Positions 53,870 through 63,219 of a DNA stretch of 64,000 bases are shown piece after piece. The translations under genes and the position numbers were made by a program. The notes under the pieces were generated by a model, which saw only the letters and a list, made by a program, of their open reading frames with translations, made no database searches and was not told where the DNA came from. Positions within the stretch are counted from its first letter, which is position 1; every line of letters begins with the position of its first letter. This DNA comes from VXMO01 sp965219405 (GTDB lineage Bacteria > Chloroflexota > Dehalococcoidia > UBA6926): contig OZ244736.1 of NCBI GenBank assembly GCA_965219405.1, positions 868,001 to 932,000 on the forward strand. The letters are read 5' to 3'.

Positions 53870-53910
53870 ACAGGAACGATTGTAGCGCATTTACGGTGAG
53901 CGTGAGAAGT

Positions 53911-53953
53911 CTCCCCCTCCCTGACCCTCCCCCGTGTAGGGGGGAAGGAAGGT
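53911..53953. repeat. C-rich hairpin repeat, copy 2
   Basis: CCCTGACCCTCCCCC at 53919-53933 is identical to 13784-13798, and again a G-rich arm follows (GTAGGGGGGAAGG). It lies between the 5S gene and the VWA gene. Confidence 0.55.
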
Positions 53954-54078
53954 GGAGATGTTTGGCGTGTCGATAGCTGGCCATGTATCATTGGCCGAAA
54001 GCCAAGCGATGGGGAAGAGGGGACGCCGGCGGCTTGGCCATCACCACCTGCCGTATGCGTCCCACGAGGGTGCCTCTG

Positions 54079-56391
54079 ATGCCGATTTTTAGATACGGCC
54101 GATGGGATAACTCGCAGGAGCCTTTCGGCGCGGCGCCGGAAGACCTGATGGAGGCCATCTCGGATGACCTCGCCACCCACGGAGATATTCGACGCGCCCT
54201 GCGCCGCATGATGATGCGCGGCTACGACATGCCGGACGGTCAGAACATCGACGGCATTCGCCAGATGACTGAACGCCTCCGTCAACAGCGGCAAGACTAC
54301 ATGGACCGCTATAACCTGAACTCCGTGCTTGACGGCATCCGTGAGAAGCTGCAGGAGATCCGTGAACTCGAACGAGACACGCTCGGACAGCGGATGCAGG
54401 AAGCGCGCGATGCCATGCAGGAAGCGCCCGATGGGGAGCAGGACGGCGGCAACGCGCCATCGGAATCACAGGATGGCCAATCCGCTCAGCAGGACTCGGA
54501 CAACATGCAGTCCGGCTCGGGTCGGCAGGCGGCTGAGGAAGAGCTTCAGCGATTCCTGGAGCAACTTGAACGGGAACTAGGTTCTCGCCAGAACCGCGAA
54601 GATTCTGACTCTGATTCAGATTCGGGACAGCAGTCCGGCGAACAATCCGGCGGCCAGCAGGACGGCGGGCAACAGGGTGATCAGCAGCAGGGCGCGGGGC
54701 AGCGCTCACAGCGCGGGCAGGGCATGGACCGCATGACAGCGCAGGCATTGGAGAACATGGCCCAGCGCAAAATGGACTTCATGGAGTCGCTTCCAAACGA
54801 CCCCGGCGGAGCCATCAAGGAACTCAGCGATTACGACTTCATGGACGAAGAGGCGCGGGAGAAATTCCAGGAGTTGCTGGATTCACTGCGGCAACAGGCA
54901 TCGCAGTCCTACATGCAGAACATGATGCAGCAGATGCAGAACATCACACCTGAGCAGATGGAAGCAAGCAGGCAGATGATGCGCGACCTGAACGACATGC
55001 TGCGCGACTACGCCCAGGGGAATGATCCCAAGTTCGACGAGTTCATGCAGAAGTGGGGCAGCATGTTCGGCGATGATCCGCCTCGCAACATCGAGGAACT
55101 GCTCGACCGCCTGATGGAGCAGATGTCCCAGTTCCAGTCGTTGATGGACAGCCTGCCGGAAGACCTGCGTCAACAGCTGCAGGAAACGATGGAGGCGGCA
55201 CTCAACGATCCCGAACTCATGCAGGAGATGGCTGACCTCTCATCTCTCATGGAATCGCTGATGCCCATGCAGGAGATGCGGCAGAACTATCCGTTCGCCG
55301 GTGATGAGTCACTGTCGCTGCAGGAAGCCATGCGCTTGATGGATCAGCTGCAGCAGATCGATGATCTTGAGGCGCAGCTGCGGGGCGCCGAGCGCCGCGG
55401 CGACATCGACGAAATCGACCGGGAGCAGGTGGAAAACCTCATCGGTGAGGATGCCGCGCGTGATCTTGATTGGCTCCGGCAGCTCCAGGAACAACTCGAG
55501 AAGGCGGGCTATATCCGCAAGAACGGCGACAAGCTGGAACTGACGCCCCGCGGCATCCGAAAGATCGGTGAGAAGGCTCTCAAGGACATCTTCAACCGGC
55601 TGCGCAGTGCCGGCATCGGCGCGCATGAGATGCGCAAGAACGGCCTCTTCGGCGAGAAGGACGAGGAGTCCACGAAGATCTATGAGTTCGGGGATCACTT
55701 TGACGTCCACATGACGCGGACGGTGAAGAACGCCGTGATGCGGAGCGGTCCCGGCACGCCGCTTACAATCGCCCCCGATGATTTCGAGGTTTACCGCGAC
55801 GAGGCGCTGACGCAGGCGAGCACGGTGATCCTGCTCGACCAAAGCCGGTCAATGGCAATCAGCGGCAGTTTTGACGCCGCCAAGCGCATGGCGTTGGCCC
55901 TCCACACCCTCATCAAGATGCAGTTCCCCCGCGACAACCTGTACGTGGTTGGATTCGCCGACTATGCGTGGGAACTCAAGGGTGATGAACTTATCAAGGC
56001 CACGTGGGGCGGCTATTCCCCCGGCACCAACATGCAGCACGCGCTGATGATTTCACGCCAGCTGCTCAACAAGCATCGCTCCAGCACGCGGCAGGTGATC
56101 ATGGTCACGGACGGCGAGCCAACGGCCCACCTCGAGAACGGCGTCCCTTATTTCACGTACCCGCCCAGCCAGCGCACCATCGATATGACGCTGCGTGAGG
56201 TCAAGCGTTGCACGCAGGAGGGCATCACCATCAACGTCTTCATGCTGGAGATGGCGTACTACCTGGTCAACTTCGTGCGACAGATGACACGGCTCAACCG
56301 CGGGCGCGCCTTCTTCACTCAGCCTGACAAGCTGGGGCAGTACGTGCTTGTCGATTACCTCAACAACAAGCGCAGCGCCATCGCGTCCTGA
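54079..56391 (+). CDS. VWA-domain protein with low-complexity Gln/Ser/Gly/Asp linker
   Basis: 770 residues from ATG 54079. A helical N-terminal half (rich in Gln, Met and Arg) contains a linker made largely of Q, S, D and G (about residues 130-220). The VWA domain is at the C-terminus with a whole metal site: LLDQSRSM (DxSxS), the Thr of SPGTNM, and VTDGEPT. Such proteins pair with MoxR-type AAA ATPases to insert cofactors or remodel proteins, but no ATPase gene is next to this one. The following gene starts 28 bases after its stop. The exact task is unknown. Confidence 0.85.
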   Translation: MPIFRYGRWDNSQEPFGAAPEDLMEAISDDLATHGDIRRALRRMMMRGYDMPDGQNIDGIRQMTERLRQQRQDYMDRYNLNSVLDGIREKLQEIRELERDTLGQRMQEARDAMQEAPDGEQDGGNAPSESQDGQSAQQDSDNMQSGSGRQAAEEELQRFLEQLERELGSRQNREDSDSDSDSGQQSGEQSGGQQDGGQQGDQQQGAGQRSQRGQGMDRMTAQALENMAQRKMDFMESLPNDPGGAIKELSDYDFMDEEAREKFQELLDSLRQQASQSYMQNMMQQMQNITPEQMEASRQMMRDLNDMLRDYAQGNDPKFDEFMQKWGSMFGDDPPRNIEELLDRLMEQMSQFQSLMDSLPEDLRQQLQETMEAALNDPELMQEMADLSSLMESLMPMQEMRQNYPFAGDESLSLQEAMRLMDQLQQIDDLEAQLRGAERRGDIDEIDREQVENLIGEDAARDLDWLRQLQEQLEKAGYIRKNGDKLELTPRGIRKIGEKALKDIFNRLRSAGIGAHEMRKNGLFGEKDEESTKIYEFGDHFDVHMTRTVKNAVMRSGPGTPLTIAPDDFEVYRDEALTQASTVILLDQSRSMAISGSFDAAKRMALALHTLIKMQFPRDNLYVVGFADYAWELKGDELIKATWGGYSPGTNMQHALMISRQLLNKHRSSTRQVIMVTDGEPTAHLENGVPYFTYPPSQRTIDMTLREVKRCTQEGITINVFMLEMAYYLVNFVRQMTRLNRGRAFFTQPDKLGQYVLVDYLNNKRSAIAS

Positions 56392-56419
56392 TGCCCGTAT
56401 TCACCTCGCGTACTACGGC

Positions 56420-57244
56420 ATGACTAACGGAGCGGAATCTGATCTAAACCGCATCGCCGCCGCCCTGGAGGAATCCGCCGAGCTTGCGAGCACGTTCTCG
56501 CCGTCCTCCGTGTACGTACAGCACAAGGGCTGGGACGGCCCGGTGACGGAGGCCGACCACGCCCTTGATGAACTCTTGCACAGGACGCTCGTGCGCCCCG
56601 GCGAGGGGTGGCTGTCAGAGGAGACCCATGACGACGGCCATCGCATCGGCATGGAGCGCGTGTGGGTGGTCGATCCCATCGACGGCACGAGGAGTTTCCT
56701 CGCAGGGCGGCCCGAATGGTGTGTGTCCGTCGCACTATCTGTGGATGGGGAGATCACTGCCGCAGGAATTCTGAATCCATGGGCGGATGAGGCCTATCTG
56801 GCAGAACGCGGCGGCGCGGCCACGCTAAACGGTGAAACCGCGCACATCAACGACCATGAACAACTGTCCTCTGATGTCACCATTCTTGCGTCGCACAGCG
56901 AAGTTCGATGGGGCATGTGGAATCGCTTTCGGGGCGCGGCGTTCAAGGTGCGAACGCTCGGCTCCATCGCGTACAAGATGGCGCTTGTTGCCGCGGGCAA
57001 GGCGGACGCCGTTATCAGCCTCGAACCGAAGAATGAATGGGATGTTGCCGCCGGCGCGCTGCTTGTAGAGGCGGCGGGCGGTGTGGTGACGGACACGGAC
57101 GGTCTTCCCATGCAGTTCAACCGGCGCGACACGTTGGTTGACGGTGTTATCGCGGCGGGGCCGAATACGCATGCCGCGATCCGGGAACTGATGACTCGCC
57201 GCCCGGCAACTACCAACCACCTTTGGACTCCGGGACACCACTAG
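56420..57244 (+). CDS. Inositol monophosphatase family enzyme (CysQ/histidinol-phosphatase-like)
   Basis: 274 residues. Lithium-sensitive phosphatase fold with metal motifs GWLSEET (Glu pair), WVVDPIDGTRSF (Asp-Pro-Ile-Asp-Gly-Thr) and EWDVAAGALLVEAAGG. It could act on inositol phosphate, PAP (CysQ) or histidinol phosphate; the sequence alone does not decide. ATG 56420 gives the family-like start MTNGAESDLNRIAAAL; the frame is open back into the VWA gene. TACTAC is nine bases before the ATG. Confidence 0.88.
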   Translation: MTNGAESDLNRIAAALEESAELASTFSPSSVYVQHKGWDGPVTEADHALDELLHRTLVRPGEGWLSEETHDDGHRIGMERVWVVDPIDGTRSFLAGRPEWCVSVALSVDGEITAAGILNPWADEAYLAERGGAATLNGETAHINDHEQLSSDVTILASHSEVRWGMWNRFRGAAFKVRTLGSIAYKMALVAAGKADAVISLEPKNEWDVAAGALLVEAAGGVVTDTDGLPMQFNRRDTLVDGVIAAGPNTHAAIRELMTRRPATTNHLWTPGHH

Positions 57245-57286
57245 GACACGCCCGCACGGGGCGTCACGCCATTAGCGTCAAGTGGT

Positions 57287-57523
57287 TCAAGTGATGCCGT
57301 TGTGGGTGTGGCCTGCGTGGCCTCCGCCATCGCCGCCCATCCCGGGGAATCCAAAACCGAGGTCTGAACTGCCGCTCGTCATCCCGAACAGCGATATGAC
57401 CTTCTGCGTATCGGTAGAACCGCAACCCGGGCACTCCACCTCGCCCGGCTCTGCGTTGATGCTGCGGGTCAGTTTCTCAAAACGACCGTCACAGGCGTGG
57501 CACTCATATTCAAAGAGGGGCAT
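57287..57523 (-). CDS. FmdB-type zinc ribbon protein, copy 1
   Basis: 78 residues. MPLFEYECHACDGRFEKL, then CPGCGS, is the FmdB zinc ribbon (four Cys). The tail is Gly/Met/His-rich (GGHAGHTHNG) and could bind metal too. These small proteins are thought to regulate or to carry zinc, with no proven job. It is tandem with a second copy 47 bases upstream on the same strand. Confidence 0.9.
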   Translation of the reverse strand: MPLFEYECHACDGRFEKLTRSINAEPGEVECPGCGSTDTQKVISLFGMTSGSSDLGFGFPGMGGDGGGHAGHTHNGIT

Positions 57524-57570
57524 TTCTCAGACCTGCCGCGTCGCCGCCTATGCTCGCGGTACGTTTCAGA

Positions 57571-57801
57571 CTAGGCGATGCAGCGGAACAGGTCGTCCGG
57601 CCGCACGCGCTGGGGCTTGGGCATCGAGAATTCGGGAGCGTTGCTCTGCCAGACACCCGTCACTCCAACGGCGGACATCTTGCGCTCGACCTCCTCACTC
57701 TCGCAGGAGGGGCACGTCACGCCGACAGGCGTGTTGTAGCCGCGAATGAACTTGTCAAAGCCGTTGCCGCAGGTCTTGCAGCCGTATTCAAAGATGGGCA
57801 T
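57571..57801 (-). CDS. FmdB-type zinc ribbon protein, copy 2
   Basis: 76 residues. MPIFEYGCKTCGNGFDKF and CPSCES form the zinc ribbon. The rest (residues 45-76) differs fully from copy 1, so only the ribbon is conserved. It precedes copy 1 on the minus strand, and the two are possibly one transcript. Confidence 0.9.
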   Translation of the reverse strand: MPIFEYGCKTCGNGFDKFIRGYNTPVGVTCPSCESEEVERKMSAVGVTGVWQSNAPEFSMPKPQRVRPDDLFRCIA

Positions 57802-57855
57802 TTTCCCTGTGCCTCCGTATAGCGGATTATAGTCGCCCTAACCCTTAGCGGCAAC

Positions 57856-58929
57856 TCACTCCCGCGGAAAGACGGGCAGGGGATGCCCCGCGGCAATGCG
57901 AAGACTCACGCGAGCGCCAATCTCAATGGCGGTCGCGTGGGAGGCCATGGCGCGGCACACAACCCCGGAATCCAATTCCACGTTGTAGGCGTAGAATGCG
58001 CCGCTGAATATCCTGCTGACGACGCGACCGTTTCCAATATCATCCGCTCTGATAGACAGATCTTCCGGCCTCACCATCAAGTCTATGTCGGCCTCGCCAT
58101 CAAGTGTCAACGCACTGCTCACCTCCGCCTCCCCCAGCTCCGTCAACACGCGCGATTCAACTGCCGTCGGCTCCGCCGGAATGAAGTCGGCCTCACCAAG
58201 GAACGCAGCGACAAAGCGGTTGACGGGGCGGTGAAATGCCATGTCCGGCGCTCCGACCTGCTGAATGCGCCCCCGATCCATGACAGCGATGACGTCGCCC
58301 ATGGACAGTGCCGCCTCCTGATCGTGCGTCACGAACACCACCGTTATGCCCGCCTCATGCAGGATTTCACGCACCTCCAGCTGCAAGCGGGCGCTCAGGT
58401 TGGGATCAAGGTTCGAAAACGGTTCGTCCATGAGGAGAATCTTGGGCGCGGGCGCCAGCGCGCGGGCGAGCGCCACCCTTTGCCGCTCGCCGCCGGAAAG
58501 CTCGTGCGGCCGTCGGCTGCGGCGGTCAGTAAGGTTAACGAGATTGAGCAACTCATCAATGCGCTGCTCGCGGTTGGGTGCGTCGCGCTGTAGGCCGTAG
58601 GCGATGTTGGATTCAACCGTCATGTGCGGGAAGAGGGCGTAGTCCTGGAACACGAAACCCACGCTGCGAGATTCCGGCTGCACGAAGACACCTTTCCCTG
58701 TGACCGGCCTGCCGTCGACCTCGATTGTCCCCGCATCCGGGCTTTCAAGGCCTGCAATAGCGCGCAGCAGCGTGGTCTTGCCGCAGCCGCTTGGTCCGAC
58801 GAGCGCAAGGATCTGCCCCTCCGAGGCCTCAAGGGAAACGTCGTGCGCTCCTGCGCCGGAGGGCGCGTACTGCTTTGTCACGCCAACGCAGCGGAGCATG
58901 ACGCGAGGTGACTGTTCGATGCTTGTCAT
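57856..58929 (-). CDS. fbpC: ABC transporter ATP-binding protein, iron(III) type (FbpC-like)
   Basis: 357 residues. Walker A GPSGCGKTTLL, the Q-loop, signature LSGGERQRVALARALA, Walker B ILLMDEPFSNLD and the switch His (VFVTHD) are present; a TOBE-type domain follows from about residue 240. This matches the Fbp/Afu/Pot class. It drives ferric iron uptake with the two genes upstream. Its ATG overlaps the stop of fbpB by four bases, so the three genes are one operon. Confidence 0.9.
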   Translation of the reverse strand: MTSIEQSPRVMLRCVGVTKQYAPSGAGAHDVSLEASEGQILALVGPSGCGKTTLLRAIAGLESPDAGTIEVDGRPVTGKGVFVQPESRSVGFVFQDYALFPHMTVESNIAYGLQRDAPNREQRIDELLNLVNLTDRRSRRPHELSGGERQRVALARALAPAPKILLMDEPFSNLDPNLSARLQLEVREILHEAGITVVFVTHDQEAALSMGDVIAVMDRGRIQQVGAPDMAFHRPVNRFVAAFLGEADFIPAEPTAVESRVLTELGEAEVSSALTLDGEADIDLMVRPEDLSIRADDIGNGRVVSRIFSGAFYAYNVELDSGVVCRAMASHATAIEIGARVSLRIAAGHPLPVFPRE

Positions 58930-60557
58930 GCCTGTTGGCTTCTGCCTCGGCCGATGAGGAAAAACATTGGCACTGCGGAAATCGCGATGAGCAGCAGGGC
59001 GGGCAGGGCGGCGCGGGCGAAGAATGCCTCTGAACTCGCGGCCCAGATTGTCGTTCCCAAACTGCTGAAATCAAGCGGACTCAAGAGCAAGGTTGCAGGA
59101 AGCTCCTTCATCGCCGTGAGGAATACCAGCGCGCCTCCGGCCAGGATGCCAGGGCGCAGCAAGGGCACTGTAATTGTACGGAAAACCGTAAGCGGGCGAT
59201 GACCGAGCGTTCGCCCCGCTTCCTCCACGCGCGGACTGACTTGTAACAGTGACGTCCGCACCGGCCCCATCGCAAGTGGCAGGAATAATATGACGTAGGC
59301 AATCACCAGCATCACGTGCGTCTGGTAGAGCGCAGGAGCGAGTCTCGAGCCGAAGAACACGAGCGCAAGCGCGATGACAATGCCGGGCAGCGCAAACCCG
59401 ACGTGGCCGACACGGTCGATCAACATACTGAAGCGTCCGGGGAATCGCACGGCGAGAACCACGACGGGCAGCGCCACGAAGACCCCGGCGATGGCTGCCA
59501 GCGACGATACCAACGCCGAATTGATTGCCGGACCCCACACCGTGCTTAGCTCTTCTCCCGCGCCAATGCCGCGAACCAGCCAGAACAACAAGACGGCCAT
59601 CGGGACAAGCAGCGCAAAGACGCCGACGAGCGAACACAGCCCCAACGCCGGATATTTCCACGGACCGAGCGGGACGGACGGCGAGTCTGCTCCGCCCATC
59701 TCGGCCTGGTGCGTCTCCTCCATGGGGCGGTCGCCGTGCGCCGTCGTTTCCGTCAGGAAAAGCACAACGGCAAGCCCGACGAGGACGAGGGAGAGAGCCG
59801 CGGCAGCGGTGCGGTCAACATAGCTCGTGTATTGGAGATAGATCGCCCACGTAAACGTCTCATAGCGCATCAGGGACACTGCGCCGAAGTCGCTGATTGT
59901 GTAGAGAGCGACCAGCAGGCTGCCGGAGGCCAGCGCGGGCCGCATCTGCGGCAAGGTTACGCGAAGAAACGTCTTCCAAGGCCCCTTGCCCAAGGTTCGG
60001 GAGGCTTCTTCCAGCGCGCGCCCCGATCCCCGCAGCGCCGCCCGCACCGTCAGCAGCGTGTATGGGTACGACACGAGGATGAGAACGATGGCCGCCCCGG
60101 GCAGGCCGTAGAACGACGGTATCTCTTCGATGCCGAACGGCTCGGCAAAGATTCTCTGCACCATGCCCCGCGGCGCGTACACGGAGATGAAGAGGAACGC
60201 CATGATGTAGCTGGGGATGACGAGCGGGAGCACTGTCACAATGCTCCACATTCGCCTGAATGGCAGGTCTGTTCGCTCGATAAGCCAGCCCAGAGCCAGA
60301 GCAAGCACGGCCGATCCGCCCGAGACAATCACGACGAGCGCCATGCTGCGTACGATGATTGCCGCTGTTCTTGGCCGAAACAGGAGGTCTGCCAGCGAAT
60401 CCAGACCTGCGTCGAGCGTCCGAATAAACAGGTAGATGATGGGCAAAAGCAGCGCGGAACCGATGATGGACGTCGTGAGGCTGAGCGTGAACGGCGGCCA
60501 GCGTCGTTGACGCCGAATCGCCCGGAGCCGTTGGATGCCGGCCGCCGTCGTACTCAT
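58926..60557 (-). CDS. fbpB: ABC transporter permease, iron(III) type, fused double unit (FbpB-like)
   Basis: 543 residues with about twelve membrane helices, as in FbpB/SfuB where two permease units are fused. Each half holds an ATPase-contact loop (EEASRTLGKGPWKTFLRVTLP near 185 and EEAGRTLGHRPLTVFRTITVP near 455, each given here only as landmark). It overlaps fbpA by one base (TAATG) and fbpC by four. It forms the membrane channel of the iron transporter. Confidence 0.9.
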   Translation of the reverse strand: MSTTAAGIQRLRAIRRQRRWPPFTLSLTTSIIGSALLLPIIYLFIRTLDAGLDSLADLLFRPRTAAIIVRSMALVVIVSGGSAVLALALGWLIERTDLPFRRMWSIVTVLPLVIPSYIMAFLFISVYAPRGMVQRIFAEPFGIEEIPSFYGLPGAAIVLILVSYPYTLLTVRAALRGSGRALEEASRTLGKGPWKTFLRVTLPQMRPALASGSLLVALYTISDFGAVSLMRYETFTWAIYLQYTSYVDRTAAAALSLVLVGLAVVLFLTETTAHGDRPMEETHQAEMGGADSPSVPLGPWKYPALGLCSLVGVFALLVPMAVLLFWLVRGIGAGEELSTVWGPAINSALVSSLAAIAGVFVALPVVVLAVRFPGRFSMLIDRVGHVGFALPGIVIALALVFFGSRLAPALYQTHVMLVIAYVILFLPLAMGPVRTSLLQVSPRVEEAGRTLGHRPLTVFRTITVPLLRPGILAGGALVFLTAMKELPATLLLSPLDFSSLGTTIWAASSEAFFARAALPALLLIAISAVPMFFLIGRGRSQQA

Positions 60558-61612
60558 TACGGAAGGATTCCCGTATCGCGGAGCAGGTCGACCGTGCCTT
60601 CAAGGTCTCCCAGGTCCGCCATGTCAATCTGCGGCGCGTTAATCTCATCCAGCGGAGGCAACAGCCGGTTCACATTCACTCCCTCAACGAGGGGGTATTC
60701 GTAGGTCTGCCCGGCGAAGTATTGCTGCGCGACAGTGGATAGCATGAACTCGATAAATCGAATTGCGTTGTCGCTGTTCTCCGCGCCGTCCAGCACGCCG
60801 ACTCCCGCAACGAGGATGATGGAGCCCGGCCCGCCGCCGTCCAGGTGGGCGTTGCGCGCGCCAAATTCCTCGCCCTCTTCCGCAAGGAAACGGTACAGGT
60901 AGTAGTGGTTAGCGAATCCGACGTCGATCTCACCCGCGCCGGCGGCTGCGACGGTGGGAGTGTTCTTGGGGTAAATGGTCGGCTCATTGGCCTGGATCCC
61001 CTCAAGCCATTCGCGCGTCTCCTCCTCGCCCCACATCACCCGCATGGCCGTCACCATTGCCTGGAACGAGCCGTTGGTGGGCGGCCAGCCGATGCGGCCT
61101 TCCCATGCAGGATCAGTGAAGCCGCGCAGGTCGCTCGGTAGGTCGTCCGGCGAAACGCGGTCAGTGTTGTATACGATGACGCGCGCCCGTCCCGATACGC
61201 CTATCCACTTGCCGTCCGGGGAGCGGAAATCAGCGGACACGCGACCAAGCACATCCGATGGAAGGGTCGCAAACATGGACTCCACTGCGGCAAGCCCGCC
61301 GGGGTCTTGCGCGAAGAAGATGTCCGCGGGCGAGTTCTCGCCCTCTTCGAGGATGGTAGCGGCTATCTCCGACGTGCTGCCGTACTTGACGCTGACATCG
61401 ATGCCGCTCGCCTCCGCGAATTGCTCGATGAGCGGCGCGACAAGGCTCTCGCTCCGACCGGAATAGACGACTAACTCGCCGTTGCTTTCTGTGGTGGCCG
61501 CGCCCGAATCTGTGGTGGATTCAGGCGTTGACGCGGGATCGGAATCCGCTTGGCACGCGGCTGCCGAAAGAAGAGTCAGGGCTCCAATGAGTCCGATAAG
61601 TAACCGGGGAAT
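60557..61612 (-). CDS. fbpA: Iron(III) ABC transporter binding lipoprotein (FbpA-like), apparent ATT start
   Basis: 351 residues if translation begins at ATT 61612-61610. There is no ATG, GTG or TTG in frame that leaves the signal peptide whole; an in-frame TGA lies two codons upstream. GGAGGTGA (61616-61623, minus strand) is a near-perfect Shine-Dalgarno, six bases before ATT. The product has a lipobox LLSAAAC, a short Ser/Thr linker, then VVYSGRSESLVAPLI and SPADIFFAQDPGGLAAVE, standard for FbpA. The next ATG (61285) would cut away 109 residues including these blocks. It binds ferric ion or a ferric chelate. Confidence 0.8.
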   Translation of the reverse strand: MPRLLIGLIGALTLLSAAACQADSDPASTPESTTDSGAATTESNGELVVYSGRSESLVAPLIEQFAEASGIDVSVKYGSTSEIAATILEEGENSPADIFFAQDPGGLAAVESMFATLPSDVLGRVSADFRSPDGKWIGVSGRARVIVYNTDRVSPDDLPSDLRGFTDPAWEGRIGWPPTNGSFQAMVTAMRVMWGEEETREWLEGIQANEPTIYPKNTPTVAAAGAGEIDVGFANHYYLYRFLAEEGEEFGARNAHLDGGGPGSIILVAGVGVLDGAENSDNAIRFIEFMLSTVAQQYFAGQTYEYPLVEGVNVNRLLPPLDEINAPQIDMADLGDLEGTVDLLRDTGILP

Positions 61613-62199
61613 GGGTCACCTCCAATTGAACGAAGAAACTATTTTCAACGCCAATTGGAGCGTTCGGTAATCTGGGCAGTCGATACGCCGACCGAGATCT
61701 CAGCCGGCTGCGTCGATGGGCGTGTCGGATGACGATCGGTCCATGCACCGCCGTCTCGTGGGATGGCGTGAGTTGTTCCGGGGTGGACGCCTCGTGCTGT
61801 GAGCAGGCCTTCTCCGGATTGTGCTGCCAGCTTCCCATCTGCGCCGGGGCGCAGGACTCCGGCGTAGGTGGGGCTACAGGACCATTCCTGCGTCTGCGTG
61901 CAAGCGAGGCAAGGGCGACTATGGTTCGGACACAGGCGGGTGTGACAGCGGGTGGAGTGTCTGTCGGAGTCTGATTGTCGACCTCAAGGCTGAGAACGAC
62001 CGGAGCAGTGCGACGTGAATCTTCAGGTTGTTCCGGGGCGCGCGTTGCGAGCAATGAAGACGCGCGCAGCCGCAATAGTGTTCGCGTGCAACTGATATTC
62101 ACCACAGCCGCCCCCTGCGGGGCAGTTTGGGTGGAGATGCGCTCCGGCGTGACGGCGAGACGCAGAAGACTCACAGCCCGCCGCTCTTTCTAGCGCAGA
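61613..62199. other. Intergenic region upstream of the iron operon
   Basis: About 590 bases. The part next to fbpA holds the ribosome site and CCAATTG/CAATTGG inverted repeats around GAAACTATTTTC (61637-61648), an interrupted palindrome that could be an iron-responsive operator. Further right, frames are open on both strands because of base composition, but none has a good start or a family motif. Confidence 0.4.
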
Positions 62200-63108
62200 T
62201 CATGAGCCCCTTTCGCGCTCTTCTCGCGCTTTGGCGGAGCGAGGGCCGAACGGCTCAGGCTGGAACGGCTCGTCGCGCTTGCGGATGAATGCGCGGAGGC
62301 CGCCTTCCTGACGCGCTTCTTCAAGCGGTCGGGTGTATTCCTCGCGCTTGGAGACGATTACGGCGGCGGCCAACTCAGAGTTGAGACGCATCACGTTATG
62401 GAGGCCCATTGTTTCGAGGCCGCGCATGGCAACGGCAAGGTTGATCTTCACCGTCTCCGGGCTGACGAGCGCCAGTCGTTCAACCAGCTGGAACGCCTCT
62501 TCGAGCGCGTCGTCCTTTGTTGGGACAACTTTGTTGACGATGCCGATGCGGAGCGCCTCTTGCGCGTCAATGTGGTCGCCGGTGAGGGCGTACCTTAGGC
62601 CGTTCTTGTAGCCGGCGTGGTGAATCCAGATGTAGTTGTCGTCCGAGATCATGCGGACCTCAACCTGGCCAAAGACGGCGTCCTCCGCCGCGATGGTGAT
62701 GTGTGAGGTCAGGGCGTACCAGGAGCCTCCGCCCATGCACCAGCCGCTGACGACGGCGATGATCGGCGTGTCGATCTCATCAATAACGCGGGCGATGCGC
62801 CCATGTTCCTTCTTCCAGAAGCGCGTGCGCCAGCGGTCAATCTCCGCGGCAATGTTGGAGCCCTCCGGCAGGCCGTACGGCCAGACATAGTCCGCGCCTC
62901 CGCCCGCAATGTCGAACCCTGCGGAGAAGGCCTGCCCCGCGCCTGTGAGCACGATGGCGCGCACTTCAGGATCGGCGTCGGCGGCGTCGAGGGCGTGGTG
63001 AAGCTCGATATCCAGTTCATCCGAGATGGCGTTCATCACCTCAGGACGATTCAGCGTGATAAGCACGCCGTTACGCTGCTTCTCATAGAGCAGATTCTGG
63101 TAGTCCAT
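62200..63108 (-). CDS. Enoyl-CoA hydratase/isomerase family protein (crotonase), copy 2
   Basis: 302 residues, paralogue of the gene at 44294. Crotonase blocks: NRPEVMNAI, LTGAGQAFSAGFDIAGG, VSGWCMGGGSWYAL (here the Gly run is present) and AVFGQVEVRMIS. Both share WPYGL-EG and the tail PFQPEPFGPRSA. GGGGGAAGGG precedes the ATG. The subfamily-specific insert near residues 75-105 probably shapes the acyl pocket. No partner genes lie next to it. Confidence 0.9.
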   Translation of the reverse strand: MDYQNLLYEKQRNGVLITLNRPEVMNAISDELDIELHHALDAADADPEVRAIVLTGAGQAFSAGFDIAGGGADYVWPYGLPEGSNIAAEIDRWRTRFWKKEHGRIARVIDEIDTPIIAVVSGWCMGGGSWYALTSHITIAAEDAVFGQVEVRMISDDNYIWIHHAGYKNGLRYALTGDHIDAQEALRIGIVNKVVPTKDDALEEAFQLVERLALVSPETVKINLAVAMRGLETMGLHNVMRLNSELAAAVIVSKREEYTRPLEEARQEGGLRAFIRKRDEPFQPEPFGPRSAKAREERERGS

Positions 63109-63219
63109 ATCGCCCTTCCCCCGAATCTCTACCCAGTCTGAACGCTATACCGGTGACGGTGACAGTGTACCTGATTGGGCGGGTCAACCGCGATGGTGAG
63201 CCAGGGAAGACTAATTCGG

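Noticed and set aside
61521..62174. 217-codon minus-strand frame upstream of the iron operon, and smaller plus-strand frames at 61729-62193
   Set aside because: It overlaps the true fbpA N-terminus in another frame and has no start context or family motif.
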